Positions 53,160 to 61,881 of a DNA stretch of 64,000 bases are shown piece after piece. The notes beneath the pieces were generated by a model, which was not told the DNA's origin, made no database searches, and saw only the letters and a program-made list of their open reading frames with translations. The translations under genes were made by a program, and so were the position numbers. Origin of the DNA: Bacillota bacterium (lineage in GTDB: Bacteria; Bacillota; Clostridia; Tissierellales; Sedimentibacteraceae); the NCBI GenBank assembly GCA_023386345.1, contig JAEWJT010000017.1, positions 248,001 through 312,000 on the forward strand, in the 5' to 3' direction. How positions within the stretch are numbered: the first letter of the stretch is position 1; the number at the start of each line of letters is the position of its first letter.

Positions 53160-53254
53160 AGAGCAGCCTATAATTTAAATTATGCAAATTTTAATTTTAA
53201 TATATTAATGAGAAATCATTTATTGATAGCAAAATTATAAATTATAGGTGCTCT
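53160..53254 (+). other. Long hairpin inside the pilus operon
   Basis: AGAGCAGCCTATAATTTA (53160-53177) pairs with TAAATTATAGGTGCTCT (53238-53254), 17 bp with one bulged G, around a 60-base AT-rich loop. It fills the gap between the minipilin pair and the TadE-like genes. GGAGGG (53154-53159) sits just before the left arm, and AGGTG is in the right arm. It may stabilise the pilin end of the mRNA or control the next start. Confidence 0.6.
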
Positions 53255-53265
53255 AAAGTTTTAAT

Positions 53266-53682
53266 ATGAAGCAATTAATTGTAACAGTTGCAGTTTTTAT
53301 ATTATTAATGGCTGTTATCATACAAATACCATTAGAAATGCTTAACTACGAAAGAAGACAAGCGGTGATGTTTTATGTAAATAATGCAAAAGAAAAGGCA
53401 AAGCAAGAGGGCTGTTATACAGAAGCCATATTAAACCAGTTAAAAAAGGATATAAACGAAAATAAAAAACTTGGAATAATAATTACAGATAAAGACATTG
53501 AAGCTACAAGAGAGAATGACATCAAGTATAGGCTAGATAAATTTAAGGAGGCTGAATTGATAAAATTAAAAATTAGAATTCCTATAGATAAAATTATTGC
53601 AGCGGCCTCATTTTTTGGACTAGATGATTCAAAAAGATATTATATTATTGAAATAGTAACAACATCTGAAAAATTGAAATGA
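53266..53682 (+). CDS. TadE-like pseudopilin
   Basis: A 138-residue protein with an N-terminal hydrophobic helix (about 4-22, LIVTVAVFILLMAVIIQIP) followed by a soluble part (about 25-138). This is the layout of TadE/TadF minor pilins. No signal-peptidase or prepilin site is obvious. The ribosome binding site is weak and near the hairpin at 53160-53254. It is followed 15 bases later by a second protein of the same kind. Confidence 0.58.
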   Translation: MKQLIVTVAVFILLMAVIIQIPLEMLNYERRQAVMFYVNNAKEKAKQEGCYTEAILNQLKKDINENKKLGIIITDKDIEATRENDIKYRLDKFKEAELIKLKIRIPIDKIIAAASFFGLDDSKRYYIIEIVTTSEKLK

Positions 53683-53697
53683 AAGGCTAGAAATAAA

Positions 53698-54300
53698 ATG
53701 AAAGCTTTTATAACAGGAATAGCAGTTTTGATTATATTAATATTTTTAATTACTTTTTGGCAGGATCATTTAAGCTACAGATTGCAGGCAGAACTGCTAA
53801 AACACTGTGCTGATGAAGCTTCAGCTTCTGCAATGCTATACTATGATAACTATTATAACAATGATACAGAAAATCCAATTAAAATAGGCAAGAATTTTGG
53901 ACAAGTAGTTTTTGATGAATCAGAGGGGATAGAAGCTATAGAGCATATATTAAAAAACTGGCTCAAGCTTGAAGGAAAGGGAAGTCTTATACCTAAAGCT
54001 GATAGCTATTATAAGGACGAGATTAATTATACAGCGTACTTTTTTAATGAGGTTTTGGACAATAGTTCCAAGGAGATTTTTAACTGTAGTGTATATAAAA
54101 ATGGTAAAAAAATAGATGAAGAATGTTTTAAAACTAATAATCGCTCTTATCTGTATAAGGATAGTCAATTAAACTATGAAAAACTAATAACGAGTGCCAA
54201 TGTAATAATAACGATAAATGTAGGTAAAGCAAGCTTTAGACTATCGTTCATAAAAGAGCCAATATTAATAAGGTCTTCAGGCTATGATTATGAATATTAA
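53698..54300 (+). CDS. TadE/TadF-like pseudopilin
   Basis: A 200-residue protein with one N-terminal membrane helix (about 4-22, FITGIAVLIILIFLITFW) and a soluble domain containing HCADEASASAMLYYDNYY, which recalls the TadE/F pattern of an acidic-Ala helix after the membrane segment. Two Cys pairs lie in the soluble part (C37 and about C127/C139). It is probably a minor pilin or secreted component. It is on the same strand and in the same operon as the minipilins. Confidence 0.58.
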   Translation: MKAFITGIAVLIILIFLITFWQDHLSYRLQAELLKHCADEASASAMLYYDNYYNNDTENPIKIGKNFGQVVFDESEGIEAIEHILKNWLKLEGKGSLIPKADSYYKDEINYTAYFFNEVLDNSSKEIFNCSVYKNGKKIDEECFKTNNRSYLYKDSQLNYEKLITSANVIITINVGKASFRLSFIKEPILIRSSGYDYEY

Positions 54301-54341
54301 ATAATTTATTAATAGAAAAATAAAGGGAGAATAACAAACAA

Positions 54342-54569
54342 ATGACTAAAAGACAAAAAATGAATAAAGAACAAGGCGTAGTTAAAAAATCTGAGAGTAG
54401 TGAGGACATAGATATGATTAAGAAAGAACTAGCTGAATATCGAGCAAAAGAAGAAAAAGAAAAAACAATATCAGATATATTATTAGAATCACACAATTTT
54501 TTCAATGATCTTGATTCAGTTTTAGAAATAATAGTATCAGATTTAAGAAAAGCTTCGAAAAAACAATAA
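54342..54569 (+). CDS. Small acidic/lysine-rich coiled-coil protein
   Basis: A 75-residue soluble protein, highly charged with heptad-like Leu/Ile spacing (DMIKKELAEYRAKEEKEKT and LLESHNFFNDLDSVLEIIV). No signal peptide and no family recognised. AAGGGAG lies about 10 bases before the ATG. It is the last small gene of the pilus operon, and could be an accessory factor or chaperone (inference). Confidence 0.5.
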   Translation: MTKRQKMNKEQGVVKKSESSEDIDMIKKELAEYRAKEEKEKTISDILLESHNFFNDLDSVLEIIVSDLRKASKKQ

Positions 54570-54653
54570 AGAGTGTTAATTCGAATTGCACAATACTGTA
54601 GACACTACATTTGGCATAAACTACCTATTTTAAAAAATATTGTATTATAAACC

Positions 54654-54709
54654 TTGACGCACATACAGAATGATAGTACAATTAATTGTTCAATAAATAG
54701 TACAATTAA
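54654..54709 (+). promoter_or_regulatory. Promoter and operator of the orphan antitoxin gene
   Basis: TTGACG (54654-54659), a 17-base spacer and TACAAT (54677-54682). A 12-bp palindrome ACAATTAATTGT (54678-54689) covers the -10 box, and TAGTACAATTAA occurs twice (54674-54685 and 54698-54709). This is the pattern of an auto-repressed antitoxin operon. Confidence 0.65.
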
Positions 54710-54742
54710 ATAATAAATATTAGAAAAGGATAGGTGTTTTTT

Positions 54743-54931
54743 ATGTTAGCTACAAATTATAGTACAATCCGCAGTAATTTAAAAGAGTATTGTGACAAAG
54801 CAACGGACGATTATGAGACAATAATTGTTACAAGAAAGGATGAGAAAAATGTGGTTATTATAAGTTTAGAGAAATATAATGAAATCATGAAAGCTTTGAG
54901 AAATTCTGAACATTTGGATTTATTCTCTTAA
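54743..54931 (+). CDS. Phd/YefM-type antitoxin, C-terminally short
   Basis: A 62-residue protein with the typical start LATNYSTIRSNLKEYCDKAT and the middle VTRKDEKNVVIISLEKYNEI. It ends soon after the DNA-binding part (RNSEHLDLFS), so the toxin-binding tail of normal YefM (about 80-90 residues) is mostly missing. No RelE/YoeB-like toxin gene lies up- or downstream. The ATG at 54743 follows AAAGGATAGG. It may act as an orphan repressor or be a decaying module. Confidence 0.72.
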   Translation: MLATNYSTIRSNLKEYCDKATDDYETIIVTRKDEKNVVIISLEKYNEIMKALRNSEHLDLFS

Positions 54932-55012
54932 AGCACATTATAAAGGTCAATAAATAACAGAAAAAACATTTCAAACTTGAAATAAAAATATAACGAAGGA
55001 AAGGTACATAAT

Positions 55013-56284
55013 ATGAAAAAAATAATAAGTTTAATTTTAGTTTTAACAATGGTTTTAGCAAGTTTTATTGTTGTAGATAAAGTATATGCGAACACTACAT
55101 TTAGTGATGTAAAATCTAATGATTGGTTTTACAAAGACATTGAGGAAATGGTTAGTCTTGGTATAATTGATGGTTATACTGATGGAACTTTCAAACCACA
55201 AGGAGCAGTTACTGTTGAAGAATTTATCAAAATGGTTATTATAGGTCTTGGGTATGATGCAAAGCCTACCGATAGCAGCTATTGGGCAGATGGATATATT
55301 CAAAAAGCAGAAGAATTAAAGATAGTTGATAGAAGTTTTATAAGTGATTATCGTTTAGTTCTGACAAGAGAACAAACATCAAAGATTATCGCTAATGTTT
55401 TATCTCTAAATGAAGAAAAACCGCTTGACTTGTATTATGAACACGTTAAACCTTTAATTAAGGACCTTTATACAGCACAGGATAAGTATAAAGAAGATAT
55501 AGTTGATTGTTATGTATGGGGAATTATGCAAGGGGATAACTATAAGCTTGTTAATCCTCAAAAAAGTATAACAAGAGCTGAAACTACTGCGGTAATACTT
55601 AGAATGATAAACAAGGAAAGAAGAATAGCATTAACACTTGATGGAGTTAAGAGCATTGAAATGGAAACAACTGAACAAACAAAAGGATTGTTAGTAGCCC
55701 CAAAATATAAAGGTGTAGTATTAAATGAAATAATTGACTTGGTGGAAGCTGTGAAAGCTGTTGAGGGTGGTACTACTGGAGTAGAAAATGTTTGTCTTAA
55801 TCCATATGAAAATGCTTTTGGAATTACTGGATATGAAAATCAAAGAAAATTTGATGAATGGAATGACTTAGCTACTCGTTCTATAAATGGTGAAATAAAT
55901 CAAGGTAATATACAAGAAGAAGTAATGAAAGTTATATATCATAAAGATTGGGAATTGACAGTGAGTACAATAGAATTTCATAGTAAGTATAAGCCATATA
56001 GTATGTTTATATGGAATCATTCAAGCACTCTTGATGATAAAAAATACAACTCATACAACTCAAAATATGATTATAATATGGCATATTACAAGAAAACATT
56101 TGAAGCTATGTTTAAAATATGGTTTGAAGATGAATCTGATAAGGCTTGGAAAATATTTGACAATGCTTTAAAAAGCACTTCATCAGTTGCTAAAAGTGAA
56201 GAAATAATAATTAATAATCGTAATTTTTTCATAGCATATGATAATGGTGGCGTAAACTTTAATGTATCATTAAAATTAAAATAA
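55013..56284 (+). CDS. Secreted protein with three SLH domains
   Basis: A 423-residue protein with a signal peptide (about 1-27, cut after VYA), three S-layer homology units (about 30-75 FSDVKSNDWFYKDIEEMVSL; 90-130; 150-205 VWGIMQGDNYKLVNPQKSITR) and an unrecognised C-terminal domain (about 210-423). It would bind the wall through secondary polymers. It is 18 bases upstream of the giant exported protein, so the two are likely partners, with the SLH protein as a surface anchor. Confidence 0.83.
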   Translation: MKKIISLILVLTMVLASFIVVDKVYANTTFSDVKSNDWFYKDIEEMVSLGIIDGYTDGTFKPQGAVTVEEFIKMVIIGLGYDAKPTDSSYWADGYIQKAEELKIVDRSFISDYRLVLTREQTSKIIANVLSLNEEKPLDLYYEHVKPLIKDLYTAQDKYKEDIVDCYVWGIMQGDNYKLVNPQKSITRAETTAVILRMINKERRIALTLDGVKSIEMETTEQTKGLLVAPKYKGVVLNEIIDLVEAVKAVEGGTTGVENVCLNPYENAFGITGYENQRKFDEWNDLATRSINGEINQGNIQEEVMKVIYHKDWELTVSTIEFHSKYKPYSMFIWNHSSTLDDKKYNSYNSKYDYNMAYYKKTFEAMFKIWFEDESDKAWKIFDNALKSTSSVAKSEEIIINNRNFFIAYDNGGVNFNVSLKLK

Positions 56285-56302
56285 ATAAGGAGTATAGTAT
56301 AA

Positions 56303-59300
56303 ATGAAAAGTAAAGGAACAAGAATTTTAGCTTTTATATTATTCTTTTTCATTTTAGCGAGTGAGTTTAATGTTAATATTGCATATTCTGCTGAAAAATT
56401 TGAATTTGCAGATGAAAACACAAAGCTTCCAGATTGGGTAAAGTGGAAAGACCTAGTAAATAATTTAAGGCTAAATTTAACCTTATACAAGGCTAAAGGA
56501 CTTATTGTATATGGTGATTATACATTAATTAAAAACAATGATTTTAAGCCAACGTCTAATGGATATTATACTAAGAATGGCGTAAAAGGTGAGTATAGAT
56601 ATCATGGGTATACATCAGGTGGAATGTCAATATATTCTAATACGAATTTTCCAGATGATGTAGCTATGTCTAGGGCTGAAAATACATATAGATATATATC
56701 TAATATTTGGTATAGAGATAGTCCATATTATAATGAAAATCGTTTGAGAGAGCCTGCACTAGCTACACTTTTAGCGACTTCTACTATAGTAAATTCTAAA
56801 ATCCGAGACGAGTTTAGAACAAGAATAAATTCAACAGCACCTTATAGTTTAGTTAATCCATTAGATGGTGATGGAAAATTTTATAACTATGCAAATGTTC
56901 AAACTATGCCAACATTTTATAATAGTGGTGACTTTAGAATGGACCACTTATTAACATTTCAAGATGGAAGAAAAGAACTTTGGTATATGGATAATTCTTT
57001 AGCAAGAGATAAAAAGTCTAAAGAACATAATGAAGTTGTAGCTGAATTTGTAAGTAAGCCTATTTTTTATAACGTTGAAAACATATTAAAGCAAGGTACA
57101 ATAAAAGTAGAAGTTGAGCTTTCTGGATGTTTAAATGACGATTGGCTATTCGATGGAGAAGATAGGAACATAACAGAAACTGACGAAATTTTGAGAAAAC
57201 ATTTATATTACAATAGACAAGATGTAGATTATTGGATGTTATATGTTACAGACTCAGTTACTAAGAAAAAGCATGAAATAAAAGTAAATAGTAAAGATGT
57301 TAATGTTAAAAGTAAGTTTACTATAGATATGCCATACAGTGATTATTCAAAAATATTAACTAAAGATGATAAAGGTAAAATAGTAACTAGCAGTATCAAA
57401 GTTGACTTTAAAGGTGAAGCAAAGGTTATATACATTGATGGTCAAAGTAAAAATGATACATGTGATATAGGTAATGGAACTTCTACAGGAGAGCCAAAAC
57501 CAGACGACCCAAAAGACAAGCCAACAATCTTTATTCCTATAGTTCCAGAGCCAGAGAGTGGAGATGAATCTCCAATATATCCAGAGCTTGAAGAGCCTTT
57601 CTATATGTTAGATACAGAGAAATTCAAGCTTTATGATAAAACGGATATAACTAATGTTGTAAATAGATTTATGTTGTTTGATGGTGAGCCTCTATCCGAA
57701 GAAGATGAAGAAAAAATGTTAAATGGTGAATGGTTATTCCCTTTAACTGGTGAGCATGAAATCCACGATTATGATATATTTTGGGTAAATGATAAAGGCA
57801 GGGAATTTCACTGGAGAGGATTTATTCTTGTTTATTCAACAAAGGCTAAAGTCCAAGTTGATATTAATGGCTCATATAAGGAAAATAGGCTACATACTGC
57901 ATATAACAATATAACTAATGGAAATCCAAAGTATGTAAGAGATAGAAGCACCTACGAAACATTACTGTTCGATATTAGAGGACAAGAGATATATACAGGA
58001 ACTAAAACAGATGAAAAAATAGAGTTTATATCAAAATTACCTTATGAAGATATTGAAATAGATTTACAAGTAGAATGTAAAGTCAAGCCACAATATATAG
58101 AACGTGACGATATTCCAGCAGATTATCATATAAGTAACTTCTACACGTACAAAATGCACGTGCAAGAAGACCATAATCCGGATATATACTGTGTACTTTG
58201 GAATAGTGTACTCACAAGAAATGAAGAATTACAAATGACACTTGACATAGCAAGTTATGACGGAGATATTGTTTCTGATAATGTAGCAACATATAAGCTA
58301 TACTATGATGAAAATAAAGACGGAGTAGCTGAAAAGCTTATAAAAAGTGGAGCTGTGAGTGATGAAATAAGAAAATATAAACCAAGTAAGCTAGGAATAT
58401 ACGAAATAGTATTCTATGTTAAAGAAGAATTTGGACAAGCTACATTACCGCAGTATATTACGGAAGCTGATAAAAAGTTTACTGAAATAAAAAGACGATT
58501 TTATGTTGAAAATTTAGCACCAAGCACACAGATATATACAGATATTCCTGCTAACTATCCTTTAGTTGATGTAATATTGCTAAATGATGAAAATATCTCA
58601 CGTGAATATAACCAAAGCATTGTTGAATCAAGAATATCATTTACAAATGATTTGATAAGAGAAAGCTTAAATCCTTATGTTTATACTTGGGATTTGCACA
58701 CATATATTTCAGAGAGAGAAGCTACAACAGTAAAAGAAACGGGAGTAAGTGTTCCCCCAAGCACATTACCTTTTTCTAGTGGTGGATATAGTGGAACGCT
58801 AAATATATATGACAAAATAAATAATCAAGAGTGGGAAGACCACGGAAGCTATGTAACAGAAACAGAAACAGTAACTGTTACAGGTGAACAAGAAGGCTCT
58901 TCCTATGTCGAATATGACCCTAGCGGGAAAATAGTTGATACGGACTCTACTAATCAGCCAACAATGGACTTTGGCGGTGGTGTTACAGGAAATAAGGACA
59001 GTTGGGAAGAAACTACTAATAAGGATAATGCTACTGAAACACTTCCAAATGGAAATAAGAGAGTTACAAGAACATACAGGGCAAAATATTCGGCACAGAA
59101 GCAAGTAAAAGTTAAGGTATGGGTGCCTGATATGGTGCTAATTGATAGATGGACAGGCTATTATAAAGGCTATATATATAAATATGTAAAACAAGAGTTT
59201 GGAGCTACATTTAGAGATACAAGCAATAAATACATTATATATATGGCTAAAGATAAGGACATTAATAACATAGAGGATTTGTACCTTATAAGGCAAAGGG

Positions 59301-61561
59301 CAAATAGTAAATTGATATTAGTCGGTACATCTAGAATAAAAAATGTCATAGCTCATGATTTCTACATTGACAGTTCATTAAATTTACAGGATATATATAA
59401 AGAAATTTCTAAGTATATTTCAAATGATAATCCGATGGAGAGAGGGAGCGTTGTTTTAATAAATGAAGAATTTGAAACAAGCTTCGCAGATTTAGACCCA
59501 GAGCAGGACAATATAGAAAAAGGTGGATTTCAAGTAGTACATGATAAAAATTATTTTGATAATCCAATGGCACATGAAGCTAATACAAATACCACATTTT
59601 TAGAAAATGTATTTGACAAGCAAGTGCTGCCAAATAAGTTAAGTAATACAGGTAAATATACATTCCAAAGAAGAATTAATGACTTACCGACAGGGTATCC
59701 AGATAAGAAAGAATATAGTAATAAAGCAGAGTATATTATATATGCACATAGAAAACCTATAGCCTTATTCGGCAATAAATGGGAGTACAATATTAATACT
59801 GGATATTATGATATGGAATTTGAGGATAGAAGCTATGATTTAGATTTACAGTTTTCAGACCCTCTAGGTAAAAAAGGTATAAGAGAGCTTAAATTTATAT
59901 ATTACAACAAAAATGATAATATCAAATACTATAATGTACCGACAAGATTGTTGCCAGGAACATATGTAATAAACTATTACGCTAAAGATAATTTTGGGGT
60001 ATGGAGTGATGTATATATTAGAGAGCTAATATTGCCAGAATTACCACCACCACAAATTGATGCTAAGTTAAAAGCTTATAGTTCTGCATTTAGCTTAAAT
60101 GGTATTCCAGCAAGTGAGGATTTATTTGCATATGATATTTGGACAAAATATCCTTATGATGTAAATGTTAAGCTTGGATTGATAAGTCCATTCACAAGCT
60201 ATAGACAGCTTTCTTCTGCAAGTGATTTAGTAAGAAGAAACGGACAAGAAATGTTTTGGAAAGACCAAATATATAACATTCCTGCAACTGTGAAAAGCGG
60301 AACATATACATTTAATGTTAGGGCAACAGACTCTTTATTATCTCATAGATATTCAGAAATACCATTTAATGTAGTAGTAAAAACACCAATTAATTTAGAG
60401 CCAGTGCTATCAGAAAAGGTAATAGCAGAAAAGACATATAACATAACAGCAACAACGAGTAAATATGTAAATACTGCATATTCAAACTCTAATGTAAAAG
60501 TTACAATGTTCTATAACACAGCATATGCCACTACAATGACAATGAACGGTAACTATACAAATTGGAATAAAGATTATAGACCTACCAAAGCAATTCCAGA
60601 GGGAATGTATATGGCAAAATTTGTCGCAACATTACCAAGTGGAGAGTTTGAAGAAAAAATATTGTACTATCAGTACATATATAACACACCTCCAAAAATA
60701 AATGGGGGAGATTTATTTGAAGGCTCTGTGAATTTAAATAACAATTATGTATATGAGAATGACAATATTAACTTTACACTTTACTATCAAGATATAGATT
60801 TAACACCAGTAATAGTTGACATTAAATTATATGACCCAGATGGTAAGTTGCTAAATCATATATCTAAAGAGATTAATCCTGTTGGCAATACTTATCCACC
60901 ATTTGACACTAAGGACTATTCGGAGATTTATCGTGAAGTTACAGATAAAAATGGAAATAAAGTAAAAGAAAGATTTTTATTTACAGGTATAAAAAAGACC
61001 ATGTCTTGGGACAGTAATGAGCTTAAAGAAAAGAGGATAGCTCCTCAGTATAAGCTTGTAGCAACTGTTACGGATGATTATGGTGAAACAAGTACACATG
61101 AGCTAGGGTTTGATGTTCATGATTTGTGGGTAAATGGGGCAGTTACACATACTGAAAAATGGGAAGAAAATCGACAAAAATACAATACTAAGTATCCAGA
61201 CAAAACAAGAGATGAAAGCACATACTGGAGTGGCGAAGCATTCGTGACAAATGCAGACACAACAGAAATAGACATTGCAAGTAATGTTGTATGTACAAAA
61301 GTTTCAGTAGAAATAATCAATTCTAATAAACCAGCCGATAAAAATTATTTATCATGGTTAAACCCTACAAATACAAAAAGAGATAAGTGGAATTTATACT
61401 ATGCAAATCAAGAATGGGACAACAAATGGGGAAACACCAAGCTTCAAAAACTCATTTTAAGATTTACCGCATATTTTAATAATAACTGGATAGAAACAGA
61501 TGATGTAGAAGTTATTATAGATAATCAAGATTCTTTTTGGAAACTTCATAGAGAATGGTAA
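56303..61561 (+). CDS. Giant exported protein (1752 residues)
   Basis: A very large secreted protein with a signal peptide (about 1-29, LAFILFFFILASEFNVNIA). A Pro/Glu/Asp-rich linker (about 393-435, PKPDDPKDKP and PEPESGDESP) splits it into two parts. Ig/PKD-like repeats are suggested by segments such as YEIVFYVKEEFGQA (near 700), YVINYYAKDNFGVW (near 1220) and YKLVATVTDDYGET (near 1588). A Thr/Gly/Ser-rich stretch lies at about 813-930. No LPxTG, no catalytic motif and no SLH of its own. Context suggests a surface adhesin or pilus-associated effector. Confidence 0.65.
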   Translation: MKSKGTRILAFILFFFILASEFNVNIAYSAEKFEFADENTKLPDWVKWKDLVNNLRLNLTLYKAKGLIVYGDYTLIKNNDFKPTSNGYYTKNGVKGEYRYHGYTSGGMSIYSNTNFPDDVAMSRAENTYRYISNIWYRDSPYYNENRLREPALATLLATSTIVNSKIRDEFRTRINSTAPYSLVNPLDGDGKFYNYANVQTMPTFYNSGDFRMDHLLTFQDGRKELWYMDNSLARDKKSKEHNEVVAEFVSKPIFYNVENILKQGTIKVEVELSGCLNDDWLFDGEDRNITETDEILRKHLYYNRQDVDYWMLYVTDSVTKKKHEIKVNSKDVNVKSKFTIDMPYSDYSKILTKDDKGKIVTSSIKVDFKGEAKVIYIDGQSKNDTCDIGNGTSTGEPKPDDPKDKPTIFIPIVPEPESGDESPIYPELEEPFYMLDTEKFKLYDKTDITNVVNRFMLFDGEPLSEEDEEKMLNGEWLFPLTGEHEIHDYDIFWVNDKGREFHWRGFILVYSTKAKVQVDINGSYKENRLHTAYNNITNGNPKYVRDRSTYETLLFDIRGQEIYTGTKTDEKIEFISKLPYEDIEIDLQVECKVKPQYIERDDIPADYHISNFYTYKMHVQEDHNPDIYCVLWNSVLTRNEELQMTLDIASYDGDIVSDNVATYKLYYDENKDGVAEKLIKSGAVSDEIRKYKPSKLGIYEIVFYVKEEFGQATLPQYITEADKKFTEIKRRFYVENLAPSTQIYTDIPANYPLVDVILLNDENISREYNQSIVESRISFTNDLIRESLNPYVYTWDLHTYISEREATTVKETGVSVPPSTLPFSSGGYSGTLNIYDKINNQEWEDHGSYVTETETVTVTGEQEGSSYVEYDPSGKIVDTDSTNQPTMDFGGGVTGNKDSWEETTNKDNATETLPNGNKRVTRTYRAKYSAQKQVKVKVWVPDMVLIDRWTGYYKGYIYKYVKQEFGATFRDTSNKYIIYMAKDKDINNIEDLYLIRQRANSKLILVGTSRIKNVIAHDFYIDSSLNLQDIYKEISKYISNDNPMERGSVVLINEEFETSFADLDPEQDNIEKGGFQVVHDKNYFDNPMAHEANTNTTFLENVFDKQVLPNKLSNTGKYTFQRRINDLPTGYPDKKEYSNKAEYIIYAHRKPIALFGNKWEYNINTGYYDMEFEDRSYDLDLQFSDPLGKKGIRELKFIYYNKNDNIKYYNVPTRLLPGTYVINYYAKDNFGVWSDVYIRELILPELPPPQIDAKLKAYSSAFSLNGIPASEDLFAYDIWTKYPYDVNVKLGLISPFTSYRQLSSASDLVRRNGQEMFWKDQIYNIPATVKSGTYTFNVRATDSLLSHRYSEIPFNVVVKTPINLEPVLSEKVIAEKTYNITATTSKYVNTAYSNSNVKVTMFYNTAYATTMTMNGNYTNWNKDYRPTKAIPEGMYMAKFVATLPSGEFEEKILYYQYIYNTPPKINGGDLFEGSVNLNNNYVYENDNINFTLYYQDIDLTPVIVDIKLYDPDGKLLNHISKEINPVGNTYPPFDTKDYSEIYREVTDKNGNKVKERFLFTGIKKTMSWDSNELKEKRIAPQYKLVATVTDDYGETSTHELGFDVHDLWVNGAVTHTEKWEENRQKYNTKYPDKTRDESTYWSGEAFVTNADTTEIDIASNVVCTKVSVEIINSNKPADKNYLSWLNPTNTKRDKWNLYYANQEWDNKWGNTKLQKLILRFTAYFNNNWIETDDVEVIIDNQDSFWKLHREW

Positions 61562-61881
61562 TATTACAAATCTATATTAAGACAGATATTATTGATGTGA
61601 TTTTTAAAGTTAGTTTTAAAAAAGACTGATACTTATTGCATGAAAAACATTTAATTCTAAAACTTAAATAGATACAGAAAATTTTAAAATAAAATTTATG
61701 AAAAGCATTAAAATTTTGTCAAGATAATTAAAATAAAGCTCATACAAAGATATAGTTCTGAAGCTCTATCATTTTTTCTGATAACTATCTAACGCTTGTC
61801 AACTACCCCAATATTAATTCATATAATATAGAATAAAGCATGTCTTTTCACACTTTTAATAAAAAAAGAAGGAGTGATTTT
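61562..61881. other. Intergenic region after the giant gene
   Basis: AT-rich. An imperfect hairpin GATATAG-TTCTGAAG-CTCTATC with TTTTTT (61749-61778) may end the pilus-locus transcript. The AGAAGGAG ribosome binding site of the next gene is at its right end. No small gene seen. Confidence 0.4.

Noticed and set aside
54743..56284. A complete toxin-antitoxin pair with 55013-56284 as toxin.
   Set aside because: The downstream gene has a signal peptide and SLH domains, so it is a surface protein and not a toxin.
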